The position numbers and the translations under genes are program-made. Source: Pteria penguin (lineage: Eukaryota > Mollusca > Bivalvia > Pterioida > Pteriidae). Taken from it: a stretch of 64,000 bases of DNA. The stretch covers positions 54,412,475-54,476,474 of the forward strand of contig CM068580.1 in the NCBI GenBank assembly GCA_035048485.1, in the 5' to 3' direction. Shown in pieces: positions 44,060 to 55,100 of the stretch (the first letter of the stretch is position 1; the number at the start of each line of letters is the position of its first letter). The notes below the pieces were generated by a model. That model made no database searches, was not told the origin of the DNA, and saw only the letters and a program-made list of their open reading frames with translations.

Positions 44060-46380
44060 ATGATTTATCTCCGCTTGCCGGAAAACTCTTCAGCATCAGC
44101 AACATTTGCATCCGGCAAGTGCCAGACCGTGTTTATCTTAGTAACGCGTACATTCATTACTGTTCAAACTAGCGCTAGAATTCCAACAAACGAGATATAT
44201 TGCTGTATTTGTTCAAATCATGCAAAGACATTTATTAATAAGAAAGTTACGATGCATAGATTTACTCTAGATCAAAAAAGAAGAACTATATGGATAAAAG
44301 GCTGTAAATTAGTGAGGAAAGACTTTAAATTTACTAGTTATAACGCAACAAGGATATGTAGTCAACATTTCATTGGAGGTGAGGGTCCAACCAAACTGCA
44401 TAATCTCCCGTCAATATTTCCTACAAGGACATTTAAATTGTCGGTAAGTTTATTTTTTTTTACATTTACTATGTAGAAGTATATTAATTATCTGGATAAG
44501 AACGGCAATACATTATATTTCAAATATGTATACATGTAATAAGCATGTACTACTATAAAATATTTGTTTTCACGCAAAATTGAAATAATCCACAACGTAA
44601 GTGTATGAAACTTATCTTTTATACAATATCATAATAAAATATAATATACACATTTTAAAACTTTTCATTATATAATATTTGCAGTATATGTTTTTCAGAT
44701 TACATGGCTTATGCACTCAGGGTGCGTTTGAATAAACTTAGGAAATATTTTAGAAAATAAATTGATAGCCATAATATGGGTTATATCGAGTCTTATTTTG
44801 ATTATGAATAAGATTTAACTATTATATACTTAACAATGTATTTGGTATTTAGCCATAGTGAAATAAATGTAAATGTTAGAGCTGTACCAAAGTCTATATT
44901 TGCATAGTTCATTCAGAAAACATTGAATCGGAAGTGTGTATAAATGATGGTGTCGATGTTAATGTGCACTCGTTTTCCCTCCTTGGTCCAAAAGTAACAA
45001 TCTCATTTCCCATTTTTTCTCTGTATTTTATTAACTGGACAATCCTTGGCATGTTTACGTGTCATAACGTTAATTAATTATTCTTTATCATTTCTGAAAC
45101 CTCCGTTCAAAGAGATCACACATGTAATGTATGCATATTGGATAACATCTTTCGTACGACATGGTAAGATAAATAAATAGGGGTTTATTGTTTTACAGCA
45201 TTACGCTGCAGGGTCAACGGACAAAGAATTAGAGATTGACCAACATGTTGATGATAATGAAGATACCCCTGGTCCGTCAAGTAGGGAAACACGCTGTGAA
45301 CAGGAAATGGATGTTCAAATCTATATACAGGTCACTCTCAGCTTGATGCCTCCCTAACAATGCATGATTACTGTGGAGCGACGCCTCAGTTTTGGGATAT
45401 ACGACTCAAACACACATGTTATGTAAACTAAGTAACAGTAGCTCGCAAACTATTCCAGTATGTTTAGCCGAATCGTCTATTCAAACTGAAAAAAGTTTAT
45501 TTACATCGTATAAAGATGCGAGTACACAAGTAGACAAACCTCTATTAACATATGAAAATATTAAGCATTCCGACGAGAAAGTGTTATTTTATACGGGTAT
45601 CCCAAGTGCAATTACATTCCAGGCATTATTTAATGAAATAAAGGATGATGCCGAGGAACACCAGGAAGAAAACCGCCATCCCAGTCCAATTCACGGACCA
45701 AATTCGCATCTGGTAGACCAAGGTCACTTCGACTTATAGATGAATTTCTACTTGTAATGATGAGGTAAAGACTAGGACTTTTGCTTGAAGACTTGGCAGA
45801 TAGATTTAGAATTTCTACAAATACTTGCTGAACTATTTTTAATAAATGGATAAATTATTTAGACACTGGATAAATTATTTAGACATTCATTTTCAGTTTT
45901 TAGTTAAATGGCCAAGCCGTACATTAATCGATAATACAATGCCAAATTCGTTCAAAAAGAAATATCCGAAATGTAGAGTTGTAATTTACTGTACCGAGAT
46001 AAAGACAGAAACCCCACATTCTCTATTGCTTGAGTCTGCGATGTATAGTGATTACAAGTCACATATGACATTTAAGTCATTGGTGGGTGTGGCAGGTGTG
46101 GTAACATATGTATCAGATCTATATACAGGTAGTACAAGTGACAAACAAATAACAAATTTAAGCGGTATTGTAAATTTATGCGAGGAGGGAGATGCAATAA
46201 TGGCAGATAAAGGTTTCCTTATATCCGATTTGACGACCCCAAAGGCATCGATCTAATTATACCGCCATTCAAAAGCAAAAAGAAAAAATTTACACCACGT
46301 GAAGTCAGACAAACCAAAGACATAGCCAATCTTTGAATATACGTGGAGAGGCAAATGGAGAGAATTTTGTTCTTACAAAA
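44060..46380 (+). pseudogene. THAP-domain DDE transposase (copy 2)
   Basis: Exon 1 (to the gtaagt donor at 44443) encodes a THAP finger: YCCICSNHAKTF, MHRFTLDQKRRTIWIKGC and RICSQHFIGGEGPTKL. The ATG at 44060 lies inside the TIR, so the true start may be downstream. Exon 2 starts at 45199 in phase and encodes an acidic linker. After shifts come VLFYTGIPSAITFQALFNE, an HTH near 45735-45850 and WPSRTLIDNTMPNSFKKKYP. CRVVIYCTEIKTE has Tyr where the first catalytic Asp (IIDCTEI) is expected. SDKQIT, DAIMADKGFLISDL and, after a 1-nt shift near 46250, a VERQ glutamate follow. A 20-bp direct repeat (ggataaattatttagacactgg) near 45847 adds damage. Inactive. Confidence 0.75.
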
Positions 46381-46479
46381 TACTGAATGGCATTCATATA
46401 AATATATATATTTAAATAAACTTTTTATCTTTCCTTTATATGTGTAACACAACAACATATTACATGTACAAGTTAACAC

Positions 46480-46984
46480 TTAAATATTGGATGCTGGTTC
46501 AAGTCCATATAAGTCCAGGTGTTGTGTTGGAATGACTTTACACTTTACAATGCAATGTGAACAGTCATCATGTACTTTGTTATATTGCACTGAATGAACA
46601 TGAACCATCACTGAAATATATCTTCGATCTCATTTGTCGTTTGCTTTTCGTAGTCAAAACTAAGTAATTGTAGATATCATTCTCCGAAAAATTAGGTACA
46701 AGTGAAACATCATCAGTCCAGTTTGTAAGTTGGGCGGGATCTGGAATGGATTCTCCTAGAGGCGTACCAAGTTTTTCATGCCATTTCCTCAAAATCTCTA
46801 TATTATCGTCGCTGACAATGTCTACTTGTGTCCGTAGGTTTAGTTTCCTAACTCCCTTAGCCTTCTCCTTTAGCATCGCCTTGTTTCCAGTAATAGGTTG
46901 CCCGTGCCTTTTTAGGTATTCCGTCAGTTCAGTTCCTTTCAATGAATCTATTTCTTCGTCTGTTAGATGAAATTTTGCATCCAT
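46480..46984 (-). pseudogene. SAP-domain N-terminus of the SWIM/YqaJ-type protein (copy 2)
   Basis: MDAKFHLTDEEIDSLKGTEL then TEYLKRHGQPITGNKAMLKE is a clear SAP motif (a helix-turn-helix that binds AT-rich DNA). It is followed by LGTPLGESIPDPAQLTNWTD and NDIYNYLVLTTKSKRQ, the usual text of this protein. After a 1-nt shift near 46610 it continues HDDCSHCIVKCKVIPTQ, which precedes the SWIM finger in complete proteins. The frame ends near 46480 and the rest is deleted. It starts about 130 bp inside the right TIR. Confidence 0.7.
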
Positions 46985-47139
46985 TGTTGTTGATCGCTCG
47001 TCCAGAACTAAACAGCATCTATACAGTCTTATTATTTTGATTTGTTTATATACGGCGCTACTTACCGGAAACGCTCTGCAGAGTATGCGACGCCTAGCGA
47101 CAGGGGCAGATAAATAGGTTTTCGTATTTAGCTATACAC

Positions 47140-48210
47140 GCAACACGACCAGCGGAAGCGTTTTTGCGCATGTCACTGTAACAAGACTGCAGTTATAGTG
47201 AAAGAGTTTATTAATATACATGTAGTTACAAGTAAAGTTTAGGTATATAAGACGCAAAATATCAATCAATGAATGCTACAAAAAAGAGAAAAAACACAAA
47301 AACTTAGAATACATCAAAACATATAATAATGATGATTAATAAACACAAATTAAACATAATTAACCATTCAGCTTGATGTATTTTCTTCTATCGAAGATAG
47401 GTACAACTATTTTGAATAATGAGAAAGAAAATCCCACAGCGTTATTTAACATAAGTTTAGTTTTGATTTGATAATTTGCATGGATGTTTTTGACCGAAGA
47501 ATAATTTATTTGAAATGTATAATACACTTATTAAGCTATAGAATAACAAAGTGTAGTTTATTACCTTGTAATACTTCACTCTTAAGAACGAAGCATGCAC
47601 TCAGTAATCTTAAAAGTAAAACAAACTCCAAATCACCTTATTTATGATATTATTATTAAAACTGAATTGTTTTGGCATCCCTGCCACCCGTCTTCAAATC
47701 GACGGAAGTTTTAGTCTTAATTTTGAGAAATTTAATGAAGAATAAAGAAATTCTTTTCCATTAATCTTTAAATCCCAAATTTTAATAACTTCATTTGTGG
47801 AATTAAGTTAAAAAGATCGAAGATATGTCAATGTGGAAGGTCATGCGAAATCTATATTTACACAGTATCCTCTTAAGGAATTAGTGATATCTAGAAACTT
47901 TTACTCATAGGAAAGGTAAGTAGACTAAATGAAGTCAGGACTCAAATAGAGTATATACAAAGTATTGATTGATAGTCATTTAACATAGCAGTCACCATCA
48001 TATTAACACAGTTCCTAAGTAATGAAATATGTGAATGAGTAATACTCTAACAGGAGATTGAAAATATATATTTAGTATTATATACAAGATCAATGTCAAT
48101 GTGTTGCAAACACTATTTAAATGGATGTTAATCTATTATGAATCAAAAAATGGATTAAGCAGAAAAAAATCAGTTAACGTAATACATTATGAATTAAAAG
48201 ATAAATTAAG
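47140..48210. other. No gene seen
   Basis: AT-rich sequence with stops in all frames; no motif or repeat recognised beyond short A/T runs. Confidence 0.6.
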
Positions 48211-48212
48211 AA

Positions 48213-48445
48213 CTGGTGTAGTTCAATCGTTTAGGTGTTTGTCTCGTGACCGAGGAGCCCCGGGTCCAAGTCCCTCTGTTAAACCCTTTCCTTGGTGTCA
48301 TGTCTTTCGGGGACGATAAAAACCGCGCCCATGTACCACGGTCGACGTGGTACATAAAGGAACCCTCACTACATCGGTCCAAATGTCTGCCCAACACAAG
48401 ATACCGTCACTTAATAAGGGCAATGAGTTTAGTGTGACTTAAAAC
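48213..48445 (+). repeat. tRNA-derived SINE copy (diverged)
   Basis: ggtgtagttcaatcgtttag (A-box-like), gggtccaagtccc (degenerate B box), tcatgtctttcggggacgat and ccctcactacatcggtcc follow the main SINE layout. The last part (ataccgtcacttaataaggg) is diverged from the standard tail. Confidence 0.6.
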
Positions 48446-48883
48446 AGAAATTAAAAATACAAGCAAAACATTATAAAATTATTATTTTCAAAGTTGAATA
48501 AAATTTAATAAATACAAACACATGCACACAATAATGTTGCAATGCCTTGCAGAATAAAAATGTGCTTTAAATAAACCTACATGTTTTTTGTTTATTTTTA
48601 GTTCTTGAAACTGATAGAAGTTTACAATAATCTACCAACGTACTGTAACTATTAATGAAGTTTTCCCATCGTCATTGATGTGTTTTTGACAGTTGTTCTG
48701 CAGCAATGCACAACACATTCCATGATCAGGTTTGAATACCGATTTCTAATAGTGGTCGATTCTTCTGCATGCATAATTAAGTACCTTTTCCGCATGTCAT
48801 AAATTGCAAACCTCCGATGTATCTTGTACAATTTCGCTAATTATCTCATTTGGTTTTATTTTATTGCGTGAGCCACGCATGTC

Positions 48884-49166
48884 TTACGTCATGTCCAGTG
48901 CCGCCATGTTACAATGATCGTAAGTACTGTCATAACTGATAGTTGATAATCGAACTGATTGATTTCGAGTGGTCAGATGATCATAATCAAATGAACCGAC
49001 AACGGACGGGATATCTAGAGCATGTACTTCAATATATCCCGTGTTGGTATAATTTACTTCTGAGTGTATTCTAGAGGACCCTTCACGAGCTGTTGTTACA
49101 GTAAGAGTAGGGGTTTGGTTTGCGACGTTGCTTCTCTGTGTTACAATCCCCTCAGATATGAGTCTC
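48884..49166 (-). CDS. Last exon: tyrosine-rich cytoplasmic tail
   Basis: The exon starts after ttaatctag and encodes 93 residues plus a TAA at 48884-48886. It has no methionine start. Tyrosine motifs are VNYTNTGYIEV, FDYDHLTTRN and ISYDSTYDHCN. YTNT fits the YxN rule for Grb2-type SH2 binding, YDHL fits YxxL-type sorting or half-ITAM motifs, and YIEV could bind SH2. Signalling is inferred from motifs only. Confidence 0.7.
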
Positions 49167-52100
49167 CTAGATTAATAAAAAGTACGAGATGTTAATCTTC
49201 TATAGGAACCGTTATATTCCATTCAGATCATTATTTCAAAAGCCCATACCGAATGGTTTTTTGGGTTTTTTTGGAAAGGGGGGATGGGTTCTGTTTTTTT
49301 TTGGGGGGGGGTTGGTTTGACAAAACGGAGAGTTTGACTTAAGTGTTATATTTTGTTCCTGATGTGGCGATGGCACTTTCTACACGGTGTTGGTTCATAT
49401 TCATTTATACATACAGTGCTGAGTTACATTTGTTTCTCCTGTATGTAAAACATGCATGGCGGGTGTGGCTAGCAATCCAGGAAATGCTTACTTCTCCCGG
49501 GCACCTGGTCTCGCCTCTGAATTTCCGGGATACATTATATCCGCTGTGGTACATATATGCTAGTGCTATATTCACTTGACACCAGTTATTTTCGTATTTT
49601 GCATTATAGAATGAATCGGGTAAAGTTAGTTAAATACATTTTATCCTAATTTACACACAGAAGGTAGAGCGTTTTTCATTTGCAAAGTTTGTTTGCTCAA
49701 ATTGTACACGAGAAACATGGCACATTACCTACGACGCCAAAACTGTTGTGAACTGGTAAGAAAGGAAAATATAAAACAAATTTATGGATGATTTGAATAG
49801 AATACTTCGATATTCCTGGCAAGGAATAATTACTGAAAGATTATAACTACCCTTACTACATGTATATCAGGGGCTTTTAATATTGAAAACTGTTTTACAA
49901 CATACGAAAAAAATTATAAATACAGTGGAAGATTTTACCTATAAACCCGAATGTACTGATGTATATTTAAAGATACAAAATCTCTGCAACATGACAAACA
50001 AATCTGCCAGAACCTTTATTAATCTCCTTATATAAAAACATCTGTAGATGCATTATTGCGCGACTGTCCACAACAGATGCCAATGGATTGCTACTGATTT
50101 TATCATTTCATTATCTATTTATTGATATTTAGTTTTCATTCAAGAAACTTTAAATATCTTACCTCTTTTTTCGTTTGAGCAAAATGAGTAAAATAAGGTT
50201 GACTGCAAGAAAGATCCCTATTCCTGCTAATATAAATACTGCAATATAGAATTATAAGCAAAGGCGTAATAAATGATATAACTGACAACTCTTTTCATTC
50301 TATTTTAAATTAATTCATATTTACATTTACCATTAGAAACAAATTCCATTTGACAGGTTCTTTTCTCTAATTCATTAATAACATGGAAATAATGCAAGAG
50401 GGGATCAAACAATGATGAGTTAAGTAGCTCGGCAGAAAAAAATTATTTCTTGTCGGTTAGCTACGCCCGCTATGTAGGATATCAGTCAAATTTGAGTATA
50501 AGAAATTGAAAACCATCTAATATCAGTATATTACATTATATCACTTAAGTTATAAAGAGGATAAATAGTTGTGAAAGCAACACCATGGCGAAAACACCAA
50601 GGGAAATAATGAGAATGTGAATATCACTAAGAAAGAATTAATTATTGCAAGATCTTTCGATGAAATAAACGTATTATCAGAAAGGATTATCGGTAGAATT
50701 AATGTTGTATGAGGAATATTACTTTTTATTAATACTAATGTTTCATCAGTAAGGTTCCTTTCCGTTGATATCAACGTTGTATGAAAAGGGCTGCTTTCCG
50801 TTGATACTGACGCATCAGGAAGGCTTCTGTCAGATGATATTGCAGCAGTATATCTATCTGTTTGTGCTACAGCAATATTAAAGTAAAACTGTCAATATGA
50901 GAAATCACCGAGGAAAATACTAAGAATGTGAAGATCGGTGAAATAAAAGATAAGAAAAAAATAATCGGTAGAATCAGTGTTATATCAGGAAAATTACTTT
51001 TCGTTAATACTAATGTTTCATCAGTAAGGATCTTTTCCGTTGATATGAACGTTGTATAAGGAGGGCTTTTTTCCGTTGATCTTAACTTTATAAGAGTTGG
51101 GTTCCTTTCCGTTGATATTGACGCATCGGGATGGCCACTCTTAGTTGATATTGCTGCAGTATGTGTATTTGTTTGTGCTATAACAATATTAAAGTAAAAA
51201 ATGTCAATATCAGTTACATCTTCAACATGATACTTCCCATATATTTCACTATTTCAGGTATACACTATAATCTATTATTTTTGGGTCGCCCCTTATCCGG
51301 GCGACCCATTGTTACAGTAGAGATCAGACTTTCGGAACCTTGACTCTTCCTCTCTTTAAAAAGTAAAAAACGAAAGGTTCCGAAAAACTAGGATTTACCT
51401 CTTTACTACTCGTTCAACACATGCGCCACCAAATGTAGTTCTCATGATCATGATTCAGTACTATGTTGTGATGTTGAATTTACAAAGTCGTTTAGCACAT
51501 CAGATGTTGACAGTATTAGTAAATGATTAAATAGTACCAGGTGAAACGATGAGTATCATTCTTCTTTAATGCGTATGAATTTTAGTACAAAGCGTATGGA
51601 AATTCCCCAGAATGTTTGGCGCGTTTTTTCTATACTATAAATAGTAGCCGAGAAGAAGAGAAGTGATCGAGATAGCTAGCTGACAGTGGAAGAATTTTCG
51701 AGAAATAGTAAGTGTTTTGTCAATTCTTATTGATACATTGTGTATATGCTAGTATTGTTTTGCTGAAGAAACTTTTTATAATTTTTTTCTTATGTTGTAA
51801 GACGTAAATTTTGAACCGTAAGTCTAGTTCACTACAACGCATATTGCAGAATGCAGTAGACAGTACGCCATTGATTGCACGCCATGGTACTCTAACGCTG
51901 TCGAGTTTAGCTATATTTGAACTTCTTAGAATTGTTTTTGTCTTTTAATGTTGTATGACTTGTAGATTTCGAACCGCAGGGCCAGTTCACAACAACGTAT
52001 TGTAGTACGCCATTATTGTTGATGAGTAACACGACTAACGGAAATGCCCCTCATTTACCGAAATGCCCCATTCAAATACAGAAATGCCCCTACAATCAAC

Positions 52101-55100
52101 CGAAATGCCCTTCATATTTTATTTTATTGGCCTAATGTAATTGCTTAAGAAGTCATTTATTAGTTTTCAAGCACGTTTATTTATTTATCAAGATATTTAG
52201 TCCCAATTCCCTCTGATTTCCACCAAATTATCTTTCTATAAAGATTCTCATAAGTAAATATTATCAAAGTTTTTAAAAATGACAATTGAAAACTTCTAAA
52301 AGATTATTTAATGATCAATTATCAAAACAATAATTATAAGAAGTTAGTCTTGAAAAAGACCAACAGATGATTAACTTTTATTATACACATATTAAGCACA
52401 GTCATCTACCACTTTGATCCATATAATCAGGGGTGTTATGTACGTCCCTGATATAATTATCATGAATCTGAAAAAAAGAACATGATTGATTGATTGAAAA
52501 AAAAAAAAAAAAAAATTCGTATATTACTAAAAAAAAAAAAATAAACAGATTGTAAGAGTTATCTTCCGTGTAGTAAAATTGACTTAAATTATGAAGACAC
52601 AAACTAAAATATATTACACATTAAAAGATACATATTTGTACGTATTTTACCCTGATTTATTCATATTTATATGTTAAAGTAACAATTATTAAGATATAAG
52701 GGGCATTTCGCTATATGTGCGGCATTTCGGTAAATCGTGCTAGCGATTGTTGATTAACTGTTTCAATGGAAATTAGGTCAGCATGTATATGTATAATATC
52801 CTGTTCATGCAGACAGGATCATGTTTGTATGTGGTGGCAGTCATAATTGAGCCATTATCTTCAATTTTCCAAGATGAAATACAACAGATTTTTTTAAAGA
52901 ACTATAGAAGAGTTCTGGGTTTTTGAATTCCAGATTAACAAGTCATATCTGTATTCAAATTCTCTTGCTATAAAAGTGTGTAGGAGCAATTTCATATTTA
53001 ACTGGTCGTTGTCGAATCGGACATCAGAGTATTTATAACCACCATTCGAAACATTTGGGGTAAAGCATCAAACTTTATCATAGAGAGCAACGAGCATTCC
53101 GGTAGGAATTTTGGTAAAAAGGAATTATTAAGATATTTTGTTGTTCAAGCAAGTAGATTTTGAATACATGTTTTACACATTACCAATCGTATTACAATGT
53201 ATATAAGAAACCCCCTTTAGAATTGATACAGAAGAGTATAAAGTTATATTAACACTAATGATAAACCCCAAGTTTTACCCCAAGTGACATGGCCAGACTC
53301 CTCGGGTATCTATGGAGATCATGACCTCATGCTGACTTCGAGAATAGTACTTCTTCCATTATGTCGTGTACTGAAAGTTTGAGCCTTATAATTCATATAC
53401 TAGGCACTAGTGGTAACTACTTGGCAAATTTTCTTTAACCATAAAGCTGTGGAATAACTGGAATATGTATAAAGTACATAAAGAATATATGTTATGTAGA
53501 ATTCTCAGAACTGTCTGCACATAAGATTGTGTTATATCTGGTTAGATTATTAATTCTTACCAAAATCTTCTTCAGAATAAGTCAGCCAACAATGTCATAG
53601 TAAAAACAAACCTGTACCTGTGGGAAATATCATCAAAGATGAGACAACACTGTAACTGTTGCACTGTGGAGGCTGTCATTCCAGATGTCAGACTAAGAGA
53701 CTATATACATATAGTAGTAACATGTATTGTGGCTTATACTTAACCGGGTGAGGTCACACTCTCAACAACACAGTATTCAGCTGTGCAGGTAAGAATGAGA
53801 CATATTAGATAGATATCTTTTAACTTTTTAGTTTGTCAGGTTGTCATCACTCGACAAAGTTCAGTTGATTGTAGCTGCACATACATACTTCTTTATGCAT
53901 AATAACACAATTATATTAAAGTTAGATGTGTTTGTAATTGTATTTGTGTCAGGTTTAAGTTCCAGATTATTGTCAATATTTTTTACCATACATGTAGGAT
54001 ATTACAGTTTGTTCCATGAATATTGGTTTTGAAGTTTTCAAAGTTTCTCAAATCAGAAGAAAATATAGCATTTTCAATCAACAGAGCTGCATACTTGATG
54101 TCTGATAATAAACGATGAAAAAACATGCGTGGATAATCAACGATAATGATTATATTAATTCATTTAGATTAATTTGAGTTTGTTCAATTTTCAGAAAACA
54201 TTTGCTCCAGAAACCAACAAGATAGTAGAAGTTATAAGAATATGCAAGGGAGATACTGATAAGAGATTTTAGCCCTTGACATGGGTACAGTTAACGCGAA
54301 AAACAGATTCTTAAAAAACACTTTGACCGCTATGTTTAAGCTCTTGATGAAAAATTTCTTTGCATCTTAACATTAGTATAGAAGGATGACAGAGTTGCCA
54401 GGTTCATTGATAAAGAAAATTAGATCCAGTAGATTCAAAGTTTAACAAATTCTGCATTCAGTTCATTTTCAGTGGACTACAAAGTGATGTCACTTCACAT
54501 ATTTCAGGCATAATATGATATTTGAAATACACAAGAACTCAGTGACTTATATTAATTCAAACATACTGAAAAAAAAAAACATGAGAACAATGCCATAATT
54601 TGCTAAATATATATACAAATATCAAACTTCATATTTTTTAAATATCATCGTGTAAAGGATATCAGATAATGTGTTTGTGTTTGTTTCTTGTGTTTGCAAA
54701 TAAAAGCTGGAGGTCTTCAGGTCTCTTAATAAAGTCATTGTCTTTATGTGAGTGTACAACTTCTGATGATGTCAGTAATTTGTTATTACTCATAGGAAAG
54801 AATGCTGGTATCTTTCCAGTTTCCTAACTGACATTATCAGTTGAGGTTTTCTGTTTTATTGAGGCTTTTGAACATGTTTTGATTCTGATATGTGGTAGAA
54901 TTACCATTTGTTTTCATTTGTGAGTTGTTTCTTGTTGAAGATGATAACTATAAAGATATGTTGCCATCATTTTCATACTGACTTTTGAACATGTGAATAA
55001 CTTGCATTTAACTTTCATTTAACATCATAGTAATTATATTCCCCGAAAAATTTCCGGGGAGCATATAGTTGTTGTCGTGTCCATGTGTCTGTCAGTCCGT

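Larger units (their letters stand above)
44043..47134. mobile_element. ISL2EU-like two-gene DNA transposon (copy 2, ~3.1 kb, internally deleted)
   Basis: TIRs: tagctaaatacgaaaac at 44043-44059 and its exact reverse complement at 47118-47134. The next bases, atgatttatct on the left and ctatttatct on the right, are also similar. The outer TA on each side is probably the 2-bp target duplication. Inside, a plus-strand THAP/DDE transposase gene (44060-46380) faces a minus-strand gene for a SAP-domain protein (46984-46480). The SWIM and YqaJ parts of the second gene are missing. The architecture is the same as at 23585-32841 but the TIR sequence differs, so it is a different family. Confidence 0.8.

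Noticed and set aside
48884..49166. Idea that the tail exon is another transposon fragment
   Set aside because: It joins in phase with a TM exon, has a stop codon in a sensible place and contains signalling-type motifs.
52480..52545. Poly-A runs as processed-pseudogene tails
   Set aside because: They lie in the middle of a TIR element and follow no coding or transcript-like sequence.
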